Below, piece after piece: positions 36,717 through 47,659 of a stretch of 64,000 nt of DNA. The notes below the pieces were generated by a model. The model did not search any database and was not told the origin of the DNA. It saw only the letters and a list, made by a program, of their open reading frames with translations. Made by a program: the position numbers and the translations under genes. Origin of the DNA: Theobroma cacao (taxonomy: Eukaryota > Streptophyta > Magnoliopsida > Malvales > Malvaceae). Where the stretch lies: positions 11,244,534-11,308,533 of the forward strand of contig NC_030851.1 of assembly GCF_000208745.1 (NCBI RefSeq), in the 5' to 3' direction. Position 1 is the first letter of the stretch; each line of letters begins with the position of its first letter.

Positions 36717-36893
36717 AACAAATTTGTTTGCACCCTTTTCTGGTCTAGGTGTTCTCAAGAAATAGACAACCTTCAATATTGACAGTAGGAAATGCATCTT
36801 CTTTAACCATCTTAGAAAATTGCCACCATCAAACCAGTCCAATTTCACAAAGTTAGAAGTCAATTCTCTTAGTGTTCCACTTGTAGAAGCCAT
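36717..36893 (-). pseudogene. Copia gag N-terminus, cut off by the CACTA insertion
   Basis: Minus-strand start MASTSGTLRELTSNFVKLDW, then FDGGNFLRWLKKMHFLL and LRTPRPEKG, typical of the N terminus of a plant Copia gag. The frame then enters the CACTA terminus at 36716. The rest of gag and pol was not found on the far side. The ATG (36893-36891) directly abuts the LTR end at 36894. Confidence 0.85.
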
Positions 36894-37304
36894 TGTTGAA
36901 ACAAGATAAAAACTTTAAATTGTTAGAACACAAAACTAGAAAATCAAGAATGGTTTCAAGGCATGTAACAATGCCATTATTCTTAAAGTTTTATTTGCCC
37001 CCATTGATTATGTGCAGAAAGTTTGTAGGCAATAAATCTCGAGGATACAATGAAAGCTTATGATTGATTGCGTTCTGCATTGATAAAATCGATCCATTGG
37101 GCATCCATTGATGTATGGCAAGATTGTCTAGACTTTTATATGATTTTTGGTAGTAAAATGATATAGAGGAAAATCTAAAGAATATTGAAAGGAAAGGAGA
37201 AAGTGTTCTTTTGTTATTTTGTGTGTTTTCGTTTTAGATGAGGGTCTTTTTTATAGGCAATTGAGACAATTTTCCAACAAACACAATTATATCTGTTTCC
37301 TAAC

Positions 37305-37338
37305 AATTATGTCTATTGGTTTTCCAATAGACATAATT
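37305..37338. repeat. Perfect hairpin, 15-bp stem and 4-nt loop
   Basis: AATTATGTCTATTGG (37305-37319), loop TTTT, then its exact inverse CCAATAGACATAATT (37324-37338). It lies in the Copia LTR, on the transcribed side of the TATA-like box's neighbourhood. Confidence 0.95.
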
Positions 37339-37493
37339 AATTTTCAAACAAACTTAACTGTTCTTGTTTGTTTCCAACAAAAAACAATATAATTAATTTT
37401 CAAATAAAATTAACCATTCTTGTCTGTTTTAAACAGTTATAATTATTTTTTGACAAAAATTAAAAATTATTTTAATTGCTTGCACATGTCACG

Positions 37494-37944
37494 TGTCACG
37501 AATCCTACATCAGTAAGAGATAAGGTACGTCTTGGGTATATAAACATGCATCTTCCACCACCTATCAAGTATGTTTTTTGAATTGAGAACTTGGTCCCAT
37601 GATTTCTAAGCTTACTTAAACTTTATTTTCAGAATTTAAAACCGCACAAGGTTAAGCTTAAGTTTCAATCTATGACAAGTGGTATCAGAGTAGACCTAAA
37701 TCTTCACTGATATGGGCTCTCATGAGAGATACAAGGGTTAAGGTAGACCAAGACTAGTGTAAGAGTCCATCTCTTCTACGAGTCAAGAGCTAGTGCGACG
37801 AGAGCGTTACACAATTAGGAGGGATAGAATGTCACATATTTAACATCAATAAGAGATAGGGTGGATTTTTTATATAAAAACATGGATTTTTCATCACCTA
37901 TTAGGCTTATCTTTTAGATTCGGTTTAAGTTTAAACCCGTAACA
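37494..37944 (+). mobile_element. TRIM (terminal-repeat retrotransposon in miniature)
   Basis: 451 bp with two short direct repeats, 37494-37677 (184 bp) and 37830-37944 (115 bp). Both begin TGTCAC and share a CATCARTAAGAGATARGGT block and a TATATAAA-like box. Between them are a tRNA-iMet primer site (TGGTATCAGAG, 37680-37690) and a purine tract (AGGAGGGATAGAA, 37817-37829) just before the second repeat. Flanks TCACG and CCACG look like a target duplication with one change. It has no coding capacity. It is inserted in the Copia LTR. The right repeat lacks about 70 bp of the left one. Confidence 0.85.
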
Positions 37945-38160
37945 CCACGTGTCCACGTGCCAAGTGCCATTATAATTAATTAAATATTAAATTTAATTAA
38001 TTTCAAAACAATTAGGTTTAAAAAGCTCATCTATGATCCATTGCCTATTAAAGTCTAATTATAATGAATTTGTACTCCTATTTATTTAAATCTCTTTTTT
38101 CTTTTATTATTTCAATGTGAGATTGCGTCCCACATTTATTATTTTTGAAAATATCCAACA

Positions 38161-39097
38161 TGAATATCCAATAACAAATAGATAAAAGGATATACCAAAA
38201 TTGAATGTTTTGGTAATAGTTCATATAACAATGTTATAGTTAATCTAAAGGGGTTCAATGTATTTAAATGGAAACATCAAACATCTATTTCTTTTTTTTT
38301 TTAGCAAAAAAGAAAAAGACAATAAAATAATATTGTTTCATTATTCGGAAGAAAGATTACATTATTATCTAAAATAAATTCATAAGTGATCCCTCACAAA
38401 TAATATAGTTAAGAGAAATTAATGAAAGCATTTTACTGTAATTCTTTTAATTAGAATCTTACAATTATTCAATCATAACAAAAACTAAAATTATGTTGGA
38501 TCCATCACTTATATGTATAAATTTCTTATAATAATTTGATCAACCTTACATAATTTCTAATTGTGATTGAATAATTATAATACAAAAATCACAAAAAATA
38601 TGTTCTCGATATTAATTTAGATGGTCATTTTGTTTTTTGGTTGGGTGCGTCTTAATTGTAATGTATGGAAGATTTAACCAAAATGAAATTTAAAATTGCA
38701 AGATGAGTAAAGGTGGATGAGGGAAGCTAGTAAGGGCCCCCGCCCCAAGCTTCAAAAATTTATAATTTTTATGTGTTTTGTTTTAAAATTTTACAATTTT
38801 ATTCTTATTTTTTAAAAATTTTTATAATTTTACTCTTTCAAATATTAAACTTCTCATTTTCGTGAGTCCTTGTCGTCCCGCACCTACTAAACAAAGTCTC
38901 CACAATCTTTCCGCTTAACTAAAGCCCTGCTTTGGTTTTGAATCGATTGATAAGGACAGCCAAATTCCTTTTTAAACCAGGACAACTTATTCGGATAAAT
39001 TCTTTAAAAAGTAGTCACCCTCTGTGGCATTAAAGTTGTAATAGGATTGCTCAATTCGTGATTGTTGAATTAAAAAAAAAAGTAAAAAATGGAAAGG

Positions 39098-39152
<55 letters not shown>

Positions 39153-39595
39153 GAAANGACAATTCCTCCTCAATCCGCTGTGCCTGTTTTATTATATGAA
39201 GTGTATAGGTGACTTCAAATCTTTAATCCTTGCAAGGCAAAATAACTTGGTGGTCCTCGCTTCTTGGTGAACCTAGACACACATATTTTCTGTTATAGTG
39301 ATAACAACATTATATTATGTCGGCTCTAAAGATTGATATCTTCACTCAAATTCATAGATGGTACTATTCACTTTATAAGTTTTGTATTATAGGGAAAATC
39401 TTCAATTAATATACACAAATTAGGTGCAACGAAAACCTCCTCAGCATCATAGCATCATTGCAATATCTCACAATTCAAATTAAAAGTTGTTTTTAGTGTA
39501 CTTATCAATGTTGGAAAGAGGTGAAAAAAAAACGACATGAAAATGGACATTGTAAACCCCGTTCATTGGTTATCTAGTGGAGCAGTACTAGTACA
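38161..39595. other. Intergenic, no gene seen
   Basis: AT-rich flank without domains. It includes a (TA)n tract and an ambiguous base at 39157. Confidence 0.5.
39101..39147. repeat. (TA)n microsatellite
   Basis: About 23 uninterrupted TA units, followed ten bases later by a single N at 39157. Length is likely to vary between individuals and to be poorly fixed by sequencing. Confidence 0.95.
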
Positions 39596-40520
39596 TTATT
39601 CTCTCGTTCCTGTTTTATTATTCTTATTTTTTTTTTTACTGGTAATGACACAGGAGACGTAGACAGCAGTAGCAATTTTCCAAGTAGACGGTGCCAACTT
39701 CCATGTCAAGGTGATGACAGGGCCCATGAATCCACGAACCACAATTAGCATATTAGTTTTTGCCAAGAAGCTCCGTGCGCCACAAAGGCCACGGCACCTC
39801 ATAGGGCCACGAGTCCCACATCCAGTTATGAAAGGGGCGGTGTGGTTAGCAGGCAGTAGCCGCCCACACTCACCATTTCCCGTCCTTTCTTCATTTTGAC
39901 GGTTGCATTGGCGTCCCCTAGACACGTGGCTGGTAATGGTGCAAAAGGCCAGGGGCCGACCCCACTGCACAACAAACCGAAAAAAGCCAGCAGCGGCGGC
40001 GTAGCTTTATGAGGCTCTGGCTCTTTCACATTTCGACACGTCGCAATTTCGATGCGGCATCTGTGCGCCGTACTCACCCCCTTCACGTGCCGCCCATTGT
40101 CCTTTCTCCCTTCTCCACCACTTTCCCCATTCCCACTCGCGTGCCCCACCCATGGGGATAAAAAAACAAAGAAATACTATTTGTAACAAATCCACCTTTG
40201 GCAATTTATATAACTTTTTTTTGGTCTACATGAAAGTATTTAAACGAGCGCGTGTAATAGTGGTATCGTACGTTATCATACAACCACAAAGTAAAGAGAG
40301 CGAAATCCTCTCCACAGATTCCGCCGACGAAGAGCGGGACCCACGGGGAAGCGGCAGAGTTTTTCAAATCAAAAGGGGGCCTGCTCTTTGGTTTCCCGCG
40401 TGGGGCCTTTTCCCCAATACGCTCCGCTGGCTCTGCTACATTTCCTCGTCTCACTCTCTCTGCCGCTTCCAGCGGCTTCAAACAAGCTTTACTTCAAAAA
40501 CTGATTTAACACGAAATTAA
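39596..40520. other. GC-rich, ACGTG-rich island without a convincing gene
   Basis: Clearly richer in G+C than its surroundings, with several G-box/ABRE-like ACGTG cores: CACGTGG near 39921, CACGTGCC near 40085, and further ones near 40556. Overlapping open frames occur on both strands (up to 124 codons), but none has a recognisable domain, and their overlap points to base composition rather than coding. It may be a promoter or a decayed gene. Confidence 0.4.
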
Positions 40521-41319
40521 TAATGATGGATTTGTTGGACGGCAAAAATAAAGTACACGTGCCGGCTACCATAATCACGACATGCACCCCGTCAACACGG
40601 TATTCTTCTCTGGGTCCCGCTTCTACTCTATTGATTTCATTAATTAAATTAACAATAATTTAATTTTTTACTTTGGCCGTCGGTGAGGCCCGTTATTGGC
40701 TAAATAGTTGCTAATTTAACGCTTAAACAGGAGGCGGAGGTAAGGATTATCCTCTCATTTTGTCATTAATTATGTGTGGTGGGCAAAAGTACGCAAGAAA
40801 ACAAAAATAAAATATACTAATAACGTGAACTGTTCCGATCAATCAGTACGATATGTTCAGAGTTGCTTGTCATCAGAAAAAGGACACGTTTAACGTGGCT
40901 GAAGGTCGTCATTTAAGCCGTATGATTGAGTTAATAAAGTGGTACTGCTAGAACTATCATCTGGGAAACAAAGTACGTAGAAAGCAACATAAACCAAAGC
41001 CGAAGTATGAAATAAGCATTAGAGATTCGATATTTCATTGAGAAAATAAAAGATTAGTTTGAATGAGAGGCTATAACAAAAACAGCTAAGAAATATTATA
41101 ATTTTTGTTCCTCAGTTGCCAAAAAACACAGGGATCACTATCCTAAATTATTTACATCAAAGGATAAACCATAGCTAAAAAGATTTATCCGCTTCTTTTC
41201 TTTTTTTTTTTTCTGGTTTTCTTTTTCTTTTTCTTCAAGGCTCCCTACCTCTCACACGCTGAAAATTAAGGTGAAAAAGGGAAAATGAAAATATTTGCCG
41301 TAAAAAAAGCTATAATCTA
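40521..41319. other. 3' flank of the ERF gene, no gene seen
   Basis: Contains T-rich tracts near 41190-41240, which lie just downstream of the ERF stop on the minus strand and may include its 3' UTR. No coding region is seen. Confidence 0.4.
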
Positions 41320-42000
41320 TCAAGCATCCACTGGGGGAGGAAGATTAAGATCAAGGCCAGGGCCAGGCAACCTTGGCTTACAATCAACAACCGACGAAGA
41401 GTCCGATTCGCTTTGGAACCCACCACCAAATCCCATACTCAACTCAACTCCGACCGGTTCAAACCGAACTGGGTAAACTTGACCTACAACCTCAGCTCTC
41501 CCCAACGCATCAAAAAACAGAACCGGCCGCGCGTGAGCCACCCCACCCCTCCTATCAGCACCACCCAGAGCCAGTTGCTGGTGACACGCGAAAGGAAACC
41601 TCCCTACAATCCCAGTCACACTGCTCCCTCCACGCTTGAGCTCACGATCCACTGTTGGGCTGGAGGATTCCTCGACGGTGCTACTTTGGCTAGGACTTTG
41701 CTGATTCTGGCCCTTGTTACCTATGTAGCTGTTCGTTTCATCTGGTAAAGGAAAGTTGGTCTTAGCCTTAGGTCCTCGAAACTCACGCGCCGCCGCGTCA
41801 TAGGCTTTGGCAGCTTCCTCAGCCGTATCAAAGGTACCGAGCCAAACGCGGCTCTTCTTGCCCGGATCTCTGATTTCAGCTGCGTATCTACCCCATGGCC
41901 TCTTCCTTACTCCCCTATAATGCACCTCTTTGCTCTTAATATTTCCATTAACGTTTCCTTTCTTCAACATTTGGCTTGCATTTTTGTCTTTGGGAGCCAT
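41320..42000 (-). CDS. ERF4: ERF/AP2 transcriptional repressor, ERF4-like
   Basis: Intact single-exon frame of 226 residues. The AP2/ERF DNA-binding domain spans about residues 27-84 ([38 protein letters not shown]). It has the Ala and Asp (AAEIRD) that mark the ERF rather than the DREB branch and favour GCC-box binding. A Ser-rich [14 protein letters not shown] follows at 100-113. ESDSSSVVD (198-206) and a C-terminal [11 protein letters not shown] motif (216-223) are the marks of group VIII repressors such as ERF4. They recruit TOPLESS-type co-repressors (family knowledge). It is expected to act in the nucleus in ethylene, jasmonate or ABA responses. The start is the first ATG after a TATA box and gives the usual N-terminal length. 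ERF8- or ERF3-like naming is possible, but the ESDSSSVVD block favours ERF4. Confidence 0.95.
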   Translation of the reverse strand: MAPKDKNASQMLKKGNVNGNIKSKEVHYRGVRKRPWGRYAAEIRDPGKKSRVWLGTFDTAEEAAKAYDAAAREFRGPKAKTNFPLPDETNSYIGNKGQNQQSPSQSSTVEESSSPTVDRELKRGGSSVTGIVGRFPFACHQQLALGGADRRGGVAHARPVLFFDALGRAEVVGQVYPVRFEPVGVELSMGFGGGFQSESDSSSVVDCKPRLPGPGLDLNLPPPVDA

Positions 42001-42064
42001 TGAATTTTCTACTTTTCTGGTGTAAGTAATTTGCTTTGAGGGACTAATGCGTGTGGGTTAGTCT

Positions 42065-42072
42065 CTTATATA
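42065..42072 (-). promoter_or_regulatory. TATA box of the ERF gene
   Basis: TATATAAG on the minus strand, 65 bp upstream of the ATG, predicting a leader of roughly 35-40 nt. Confidence 0.75.
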
Positions 42073-42090
42073 GAGTTAGGGGGATGCGCA

Positions 42091-42120
42091 GTCAACGAGG
42101 GGTTTGACTGAGGCGCCGCC
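42091..42120. promoter_or_regulatory. W-box pair and GCC-box-like element upstream of the ERF gene
   Basis: TTGAC cores occur in opposite orientations at 42091-42095 (minus) and 42104-42108 (plus). A GCCGCC core follows at 42115-42120 (plus). All lie within 50 bp of the TATA box. WRKY binding and ERF feedback are known for such sites in general; function here is inference. Confidence 0.5.
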
Positions 42121-44344
42121 CAAGTGAGGAGACAATATGATACGTTGTCCGGGAGTACGTGTCACGCGGGAATCTCGAGACAAGCGGCGAGGTGTTGATG
42201 TTGTGCCGGCTTTTGCCTTGACCTCTTTGCAAGCCCTTCACGCTTTATTTCATCGAGTGGATTCCACTCTCCACTAATTTCAACCATAAACATGGCCCAT
42301 TTCTATCTCTTAAATGATTGCATTAGCAGTTTAAAAATAAAAATAAAAATAAATCTACAACATTCTAATTTTAATATTTTATAATCATGCTCACAAATTA
42401 TTTTTAGGAATCATAATAATAAAAAATCGATGGGTTATGCTTAGATTTTAATTTCACAAATGTAATCCAAGATTCCAAGATTAATACAAGATCAACGTTG
42501 AGGAGTGTTACACGCTCCTCTTTCAAAAGTGGGAAAAGAAGCCATCTTCTTCGGTGCTTTTAAGCTATGACCGATTCTAACAACTGACAGTATCATCCGC
42601 AATATCGCTCTCTAGTCTCCAGTAAGCTTCGGAATCGCTCTTTTACACCGACAGTTAAGAGAGAGAAAGAGCAGAAGAGAGTAAAACTACAGCCATGGAG
42701 AAAGCGACGCGTGTCCTAGCCGCTGCCCCTGGACGCGCCCTTTAAACAAAAGCCGTGCCGTGGACCATAAGTGTTTGCTTCGGTGCAATCACCAAACTAC
42801 ATTTGCACGTCCCTGTCTCCGTTTTGAAAGTAGAAGATTTTTAATTTTTTTTTGTTGGGCTTTCCGGAAAACCCTTGATACGCCCTTTCCAGAACGCGTG
42901 AACCAAAACTAAAGAATGTTTGGTGGGAGTTGTTGGGAACGGGGTCAAGTTAAGCGCGTGAGAAGAGTGAAGTAAAAGGTTGATTAAGATGTAATCTAAG
43001 CAGAAAATTGATGACATAATCACCAGATGCTTAGCTTAAAAAAAGGCCGCTCAAACTCTGAAGGACTAGACATGGAGTGGATAGGCTACTTCCACCAGGA
43101 CTGAGTGACATGTCTAGGGATGCTTACGCTGATGATTGTGGGGTCCACATTAGATAATGGCAGGCGGCAGAGTCATTTTGTCTTAATTCTGCTCCTAAAT
43201 CCTCCTATTAAAGCTTGTTCCATTGGTATTTTACCAGCTTGTTTGTGGCCAAAGGCATGCTTTTTCCACAACTGATACGGGCATACGGCTTTGATTGATT
43301 GGCTTAATCCCACTTGAGATCCATGAGAGAATCTTTAAAAGCCGATTTCTCCTGTATAATGTTTGGTGATTGCGAGGGAACTGCCAATTCCATGTGTCAA
43401 AATATTGGACCTCAAATTTTGAAATGGTGGTGGTTGATTCATCTTCTCGATTAGTTTTAATATTTAATTATTTAATTTATTAATTGATATATAATTTTTA
43501 CTTTAAATTTCTTTTCTTTAATTTTTTTTTTAAATCCATCCTCTTGAATTTTTGTTTGGGTGTTGGGTTATTGTATTTTTGTCTCATTGTGGCTTTTGAG
43601 TTAGTAGATTTTTTTTGACTTGCATCGAAAATTTTCATTTTCATATAATCAACAAAAGCTCTTATAGTATTTGAATATTTGATTTATTAATATGTATATA
43701 ATTTTTTATTTAAAAAGTAAAATATAAATTTATTTCTCAATATCAAAAAGAAAACTTTTTATAATTTTTTTTTAAAATACATCCACTTGTTTTTCGGCTC
43801 AAAAGTTCAAATAAATTTCACACAATAAAAGTAGGTCTCCACAGAGGCTGAACGTCAAATACCAAATAATAAATATTAATTGGATTTGGTCCCATGAGCC
43901 TATGTAGAGTAGAGGCTTATATGGAATAAATTTTTGTGGCCATAGACTAGATGGCAAATAATGCATTTTCTTCTAAATTTGCAAAGAGCAATTAGAAAAA
44001 GGCCGGTGAAGCATGACGACGTCCAATTACGAGCCATATCTTGTGGGTCCTCTCCTCAAATTAGTATTTATTGGTTACAAATAGTTAGGCAGGGCATTGG
44101 GAGAGTAGCCCTCGTGTAGAATGGATCAGGTTTGAAAATCGTTAACACTAATTTGGCATCATTGAAATTTGCAAGTTTTAGGTCTATATGAAAGTATATG
44201 AACCAAATATATGGTTGAGTTTTTGTCAACTAATCGAGACAAAACTCTTAATTAATCTTCTTTTTCCTTTTATGTTTGTTTTCACATCTGATGGGACTCC
44301 ACCTCCCTTGTCCCTGTCACATGTCCACCTGAAAAAGATTATTA
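42121..44344. other. Intergenic, no gene assigned
   Basis: Distal ERF promoter and flank. It is richer in CG at 42130-42230 and 42690-42760, where a 16-codon frame starts at 42695 in a good context, then AT-rich. No domain-bearing frame is seen. It ends at the target duplication of the Copia element. Confidence 0.5.
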
Positions 44345-44349
44345 CTATT

Positions 44350-45142
44350 TGTTGTAAAAATTTGAAAAACAAATAAAAATATAATAAAGTAAGTAAAATA
44401 GTAATAAATATGATATATGATATTATTATCTTTAAAGATAATATTTACCTTTTCAGAGTATAAATTTCAATAAAAAAATATTATAGCAGTTATCTTTCAA
44501 GATTCAACAGATTTTTTTTTATTTGTATAAACTAGTAAGGGATAACACGAACTGCAGAAAAAATTTTCAAAAAAATAAAACCTAATAGGAAAAGAAAGGA
44601 AAACAGGGAAAGAGTATGCAGAAAAGTTTTAAAGGAAAATATGTAGAAAAGCTTTAGAGGAGAGACTTGGTGTGGTTGTGACTAAGGTAAATAGGCTGTA
44701 TTTAAAGGTAAAGTAGAGAGTTAACGTTACAGAGTATCAGCATAAAATCAACATAATATCAACAAAAATTAAAAAAAATCAAGATGCTGAGTCAAATAAC
44801 GTTTAACAAATATCTGAGTCAGATAACGTTTAAGAAATATCAGGTAACAGAGACTTAGTCAAATAACATTTAAGAAATGTCAGGCAACAGACTTAGGAAA
44901 TATTCTTAAAGCCAAGGTACAAAAAGTTTACTTGGACCTAACCCACGTGTATACTCGCACGCAGGGAGGGGAAATCTACATTTTCTCAAAGCTTGACCCA
45001 ATCTCGTATGCGCGCGAGCCCATTCCTCTTTTCTTACTTGCAATAAGTCTATAATAAGTTTTCATATATAAAACATTCATTTCTCTTGTACCTTGACAAT
45101 GTGGGATGTTAAGACCTTATGAAATACATTATTTTTCTAACA
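44350..45142 (-). repeat. 3' LTR of the nested Copia element (793 bp)
   Basis: Sense start TGTTAGAAAAATAATG, sense end TTTTTACAACA. It contains a single copy of the repeat that is expanded in the 5' LTR, and its TATA position reads TTTAAATAC instead of TATAAATAC. Confidence 0.95.
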
Positions 45143-45701
45143 ATTTTTCACATATTTCATAAGGTTTCATAAGAATTTTTTGCTAGGTCAAATTTCATTT
45201 GCGTGTAATGCATCATGATTGTTGCTTTTTAAACTATTAACTAGGCTTAGAGAGAATGAAACATAAATCACATAATTTTGATGAAGTTTATAACTTATAT
45301 GAACAAAAAAATTCTTTATGTTAAATATAGTTTTCTTCAATCACATTACATTTTCACAATTTCTATTGTTCAATGCAGTTTTACACAAATAGGCTGTGCG
45401 CATGCTTGGTTATTCATAAGTGCTCTAAAGAATTTGCCACAATTCTCATAAGAACGCCCCAATTCCACACTTATATAGGTGATTCCATAAAGTGTATATT
45501 GCAGTTTAATACATTACCCATAAGAGATATGGAATTTATTAAGAGTTTAACTCAACCTCTCTTGCATTGTAGTTTTACACTATTCATACACCATAAGAAG
45601 GACAATAATTTTAATAGTGCATCAATTTTTCAACAAATAACTTATTATTACCCATATGAAACTAATTCATGGGATCTCCAATCACATAGGTTGGGTTACT
45701 A

Positions 45702-46914
45702 TTAATTGTTGATTTCCTCAATTGGCTTAAGTCTCATTCCTCTCGATGTATTATTAATTAATTTTCTTCCTAAGGGTTTAGTTAGAGGATCGGTCAAATT
45801 CAACTCTAACTTCACATAATTAATGGATATAATTTCATTTTTAAGTAGCTACTTTACTACATCATGTCTCAAACGAATGTGTCTATTTTTATCATTGAAA
45901 GTTTTATTCTTTGCAATGGCTATTGCTGCTTGGCAATCACAATGCTTAGACACAAAAGGTGTTAGTTTCATTCCCAATAGAATATTTATTAAGAAATTGC
46001 TCAACCACTCAACCTTATTGCTAGCCAACTTTATAATTACAAATTTTGACTCCATTGTAGATTTAGCTATTATTGTTTGTTTGGCTGAGTTCCAAGTTAT
46101 AGTACCCCCACTAAAGGTGAATACATAACTACTAGTGCATTTTGTCTCATCTGAATCTGAGATCCAATTAGCATCATTATATCTTTTTAATACAGTGAGA
46201 AATCCTTTATATAAAATACCATAGTTTATGATACCTTTCAAATATTTTATCACTCTGCTTAATGTAGTCCAATGAACTTGATTGGGACTTTGTGTATATC
46301 TGCTCAGTCAACACACAACATAAGCTATATCAGGTCGAGTATAATTCATTAAATGCATCAGACTCCCAATAATCTGTGCATACTCAGACTGAGCTATACT
46401 AGCACCTTTATTTTTCTTTAATTGGAACTACTATCATAAGAAGTACTCATAGATGTGACATCAAAATGTCCAAACTTTTTAAATAGCCTTTCAACATAAT
46501 GCTTTTGTGTTAGCATTAAACCACTATCACATCTTATGATTTTAATACTCAAAATAACATTGGCTTCTCCTAGATCTTTCATATCAAATTTTGAAGCCAA
46601 GAAACATTTTGTTTTATTAACATATAAGCATGTACCAAAAATAAGCATGTCATCAACTTATAAGCTAATAATCATACATTAATTATTAACAGTTTTTGTG
46701 TATAGACATTTATCAACTCCAACAGTAGAAAATCCATTACTAACAAGAACTTGATTAAATTTCTCGTGCAATTGTTTTGGTGTTTGTTTCAAGCCATATA
46801 AAAATTTAATCAATTTACAAACTTTGTTTTCTTGACCAGGAAGAACACATTTGTCGGGTTGTACCATATAAATTTCTTCTTCTAAATCACTATTTAGAAA
46901 AGTAGTTTTAACAT
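45702..46914 (-). pseudogene. Copia RT (C-terminal part) and RNase H
   Basis: Second half of the split polyprotein. RT: KTTFLNSDLEEEIYMVQPDK and KFLYGLKQTPKQLHEKF (46914-46679). The tyrosine codon of the YVDD catalytic box reads TAA (about 46650). Then FDMKDLGEANVILSIKI (46648-46418). RNase H: GGTITWNSAKQTIIAKSTME and HIRLRHDVVK (46253-45849). A stop follows, then a tail with NLTDPLTKPLGRK ending at 45702. At least three disabling changes are seen, so no active enzyme is expected. Confidence 0.9.
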
Positions 46915-47618
46915 TGTCACAGCCTAATCTTGGGTCATGACTGGCGCATGGGCCCAATAGGCATAGCCCATTGGCCCAAGCAAGCCTCTCAATGTAAACT
47001 TGTTTATCAGTCCATTTATCACACATCATTCTTTAAGATCCATAATTCATAATTTCTAATCATAATTTTCTCGAGAATAAACCATAACAACCAAGTGTAT
47101 ACCATCTTCAAAATAGTGTTAGCACTTGCCAACTTGTGACAACATCGTTAATCAAACTAGACATATAGTATTTACAAAACAAATCTTACAATTTACATCA
47201 AAGCATCCATGTACACATGCAATAGATCCTTGACTACCACCAGAGTGACTTTGGGAATGGGTATTGTTATTGAATGCCATGGGAAACCTACCGAAAGATG
47301 AGTATGAGTAGGCACCTCAATCTAGGATCCAACTACCTCTGGATTTGAAAACCAAAACATGAAGTCGAAAAGAATGAGTATAAACCCAATGAGTGAATAT
47401 AGAAAGGAAACAAGCAAATGATATAGAAGGTTTTATTTTACACGATGCACTTATGTTAGAAACTATGCAATTTATATATCAAAAACCAAATCCAATGCTA
47501 TTTTGTCATTTAAATCATTTTGAAAACATTTGGGAGTTCCAACCTTCAACATTTAATGCAATCACATTACATTTCTCAAACATCTCTACTCTATAGTATA
47601 TGCACACCTGTATATAAG

Positions 47619-47659
<41 letters not shown>

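Larger units (their letters stand above)
36894..38160 (-). repeat. Copia 5' LTR containing a TRIM insertion
   Basis: Plus-strand edges TGTTGAAAC (36894) and ATCCAACA (38160). The sense strand thus begins TGTTGGAT and ends TTTCAACA directly before the gag ATG. Without the TRIM it is about 0.81 kb, like the 793-bp LTR at 44350. Both share a start rich in ATTATT and TGTGGGA and a GCCTATAAA TATA region (minus, about 37257-37248). No second LTR of this element was found. Confidence 0.75.

Noticed and set aside
39596..40520. Open frames of 91-124 codons on both strands
   Set aside because: They overlap each other in several frames, have no recognisable domain and lie in locally GC-rich DNA where stops are rare.
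41373..41748. Plus-strand frames of 88 and 111 codons
   Set aside because: Antisense shadows of the well-supported ERF gene.
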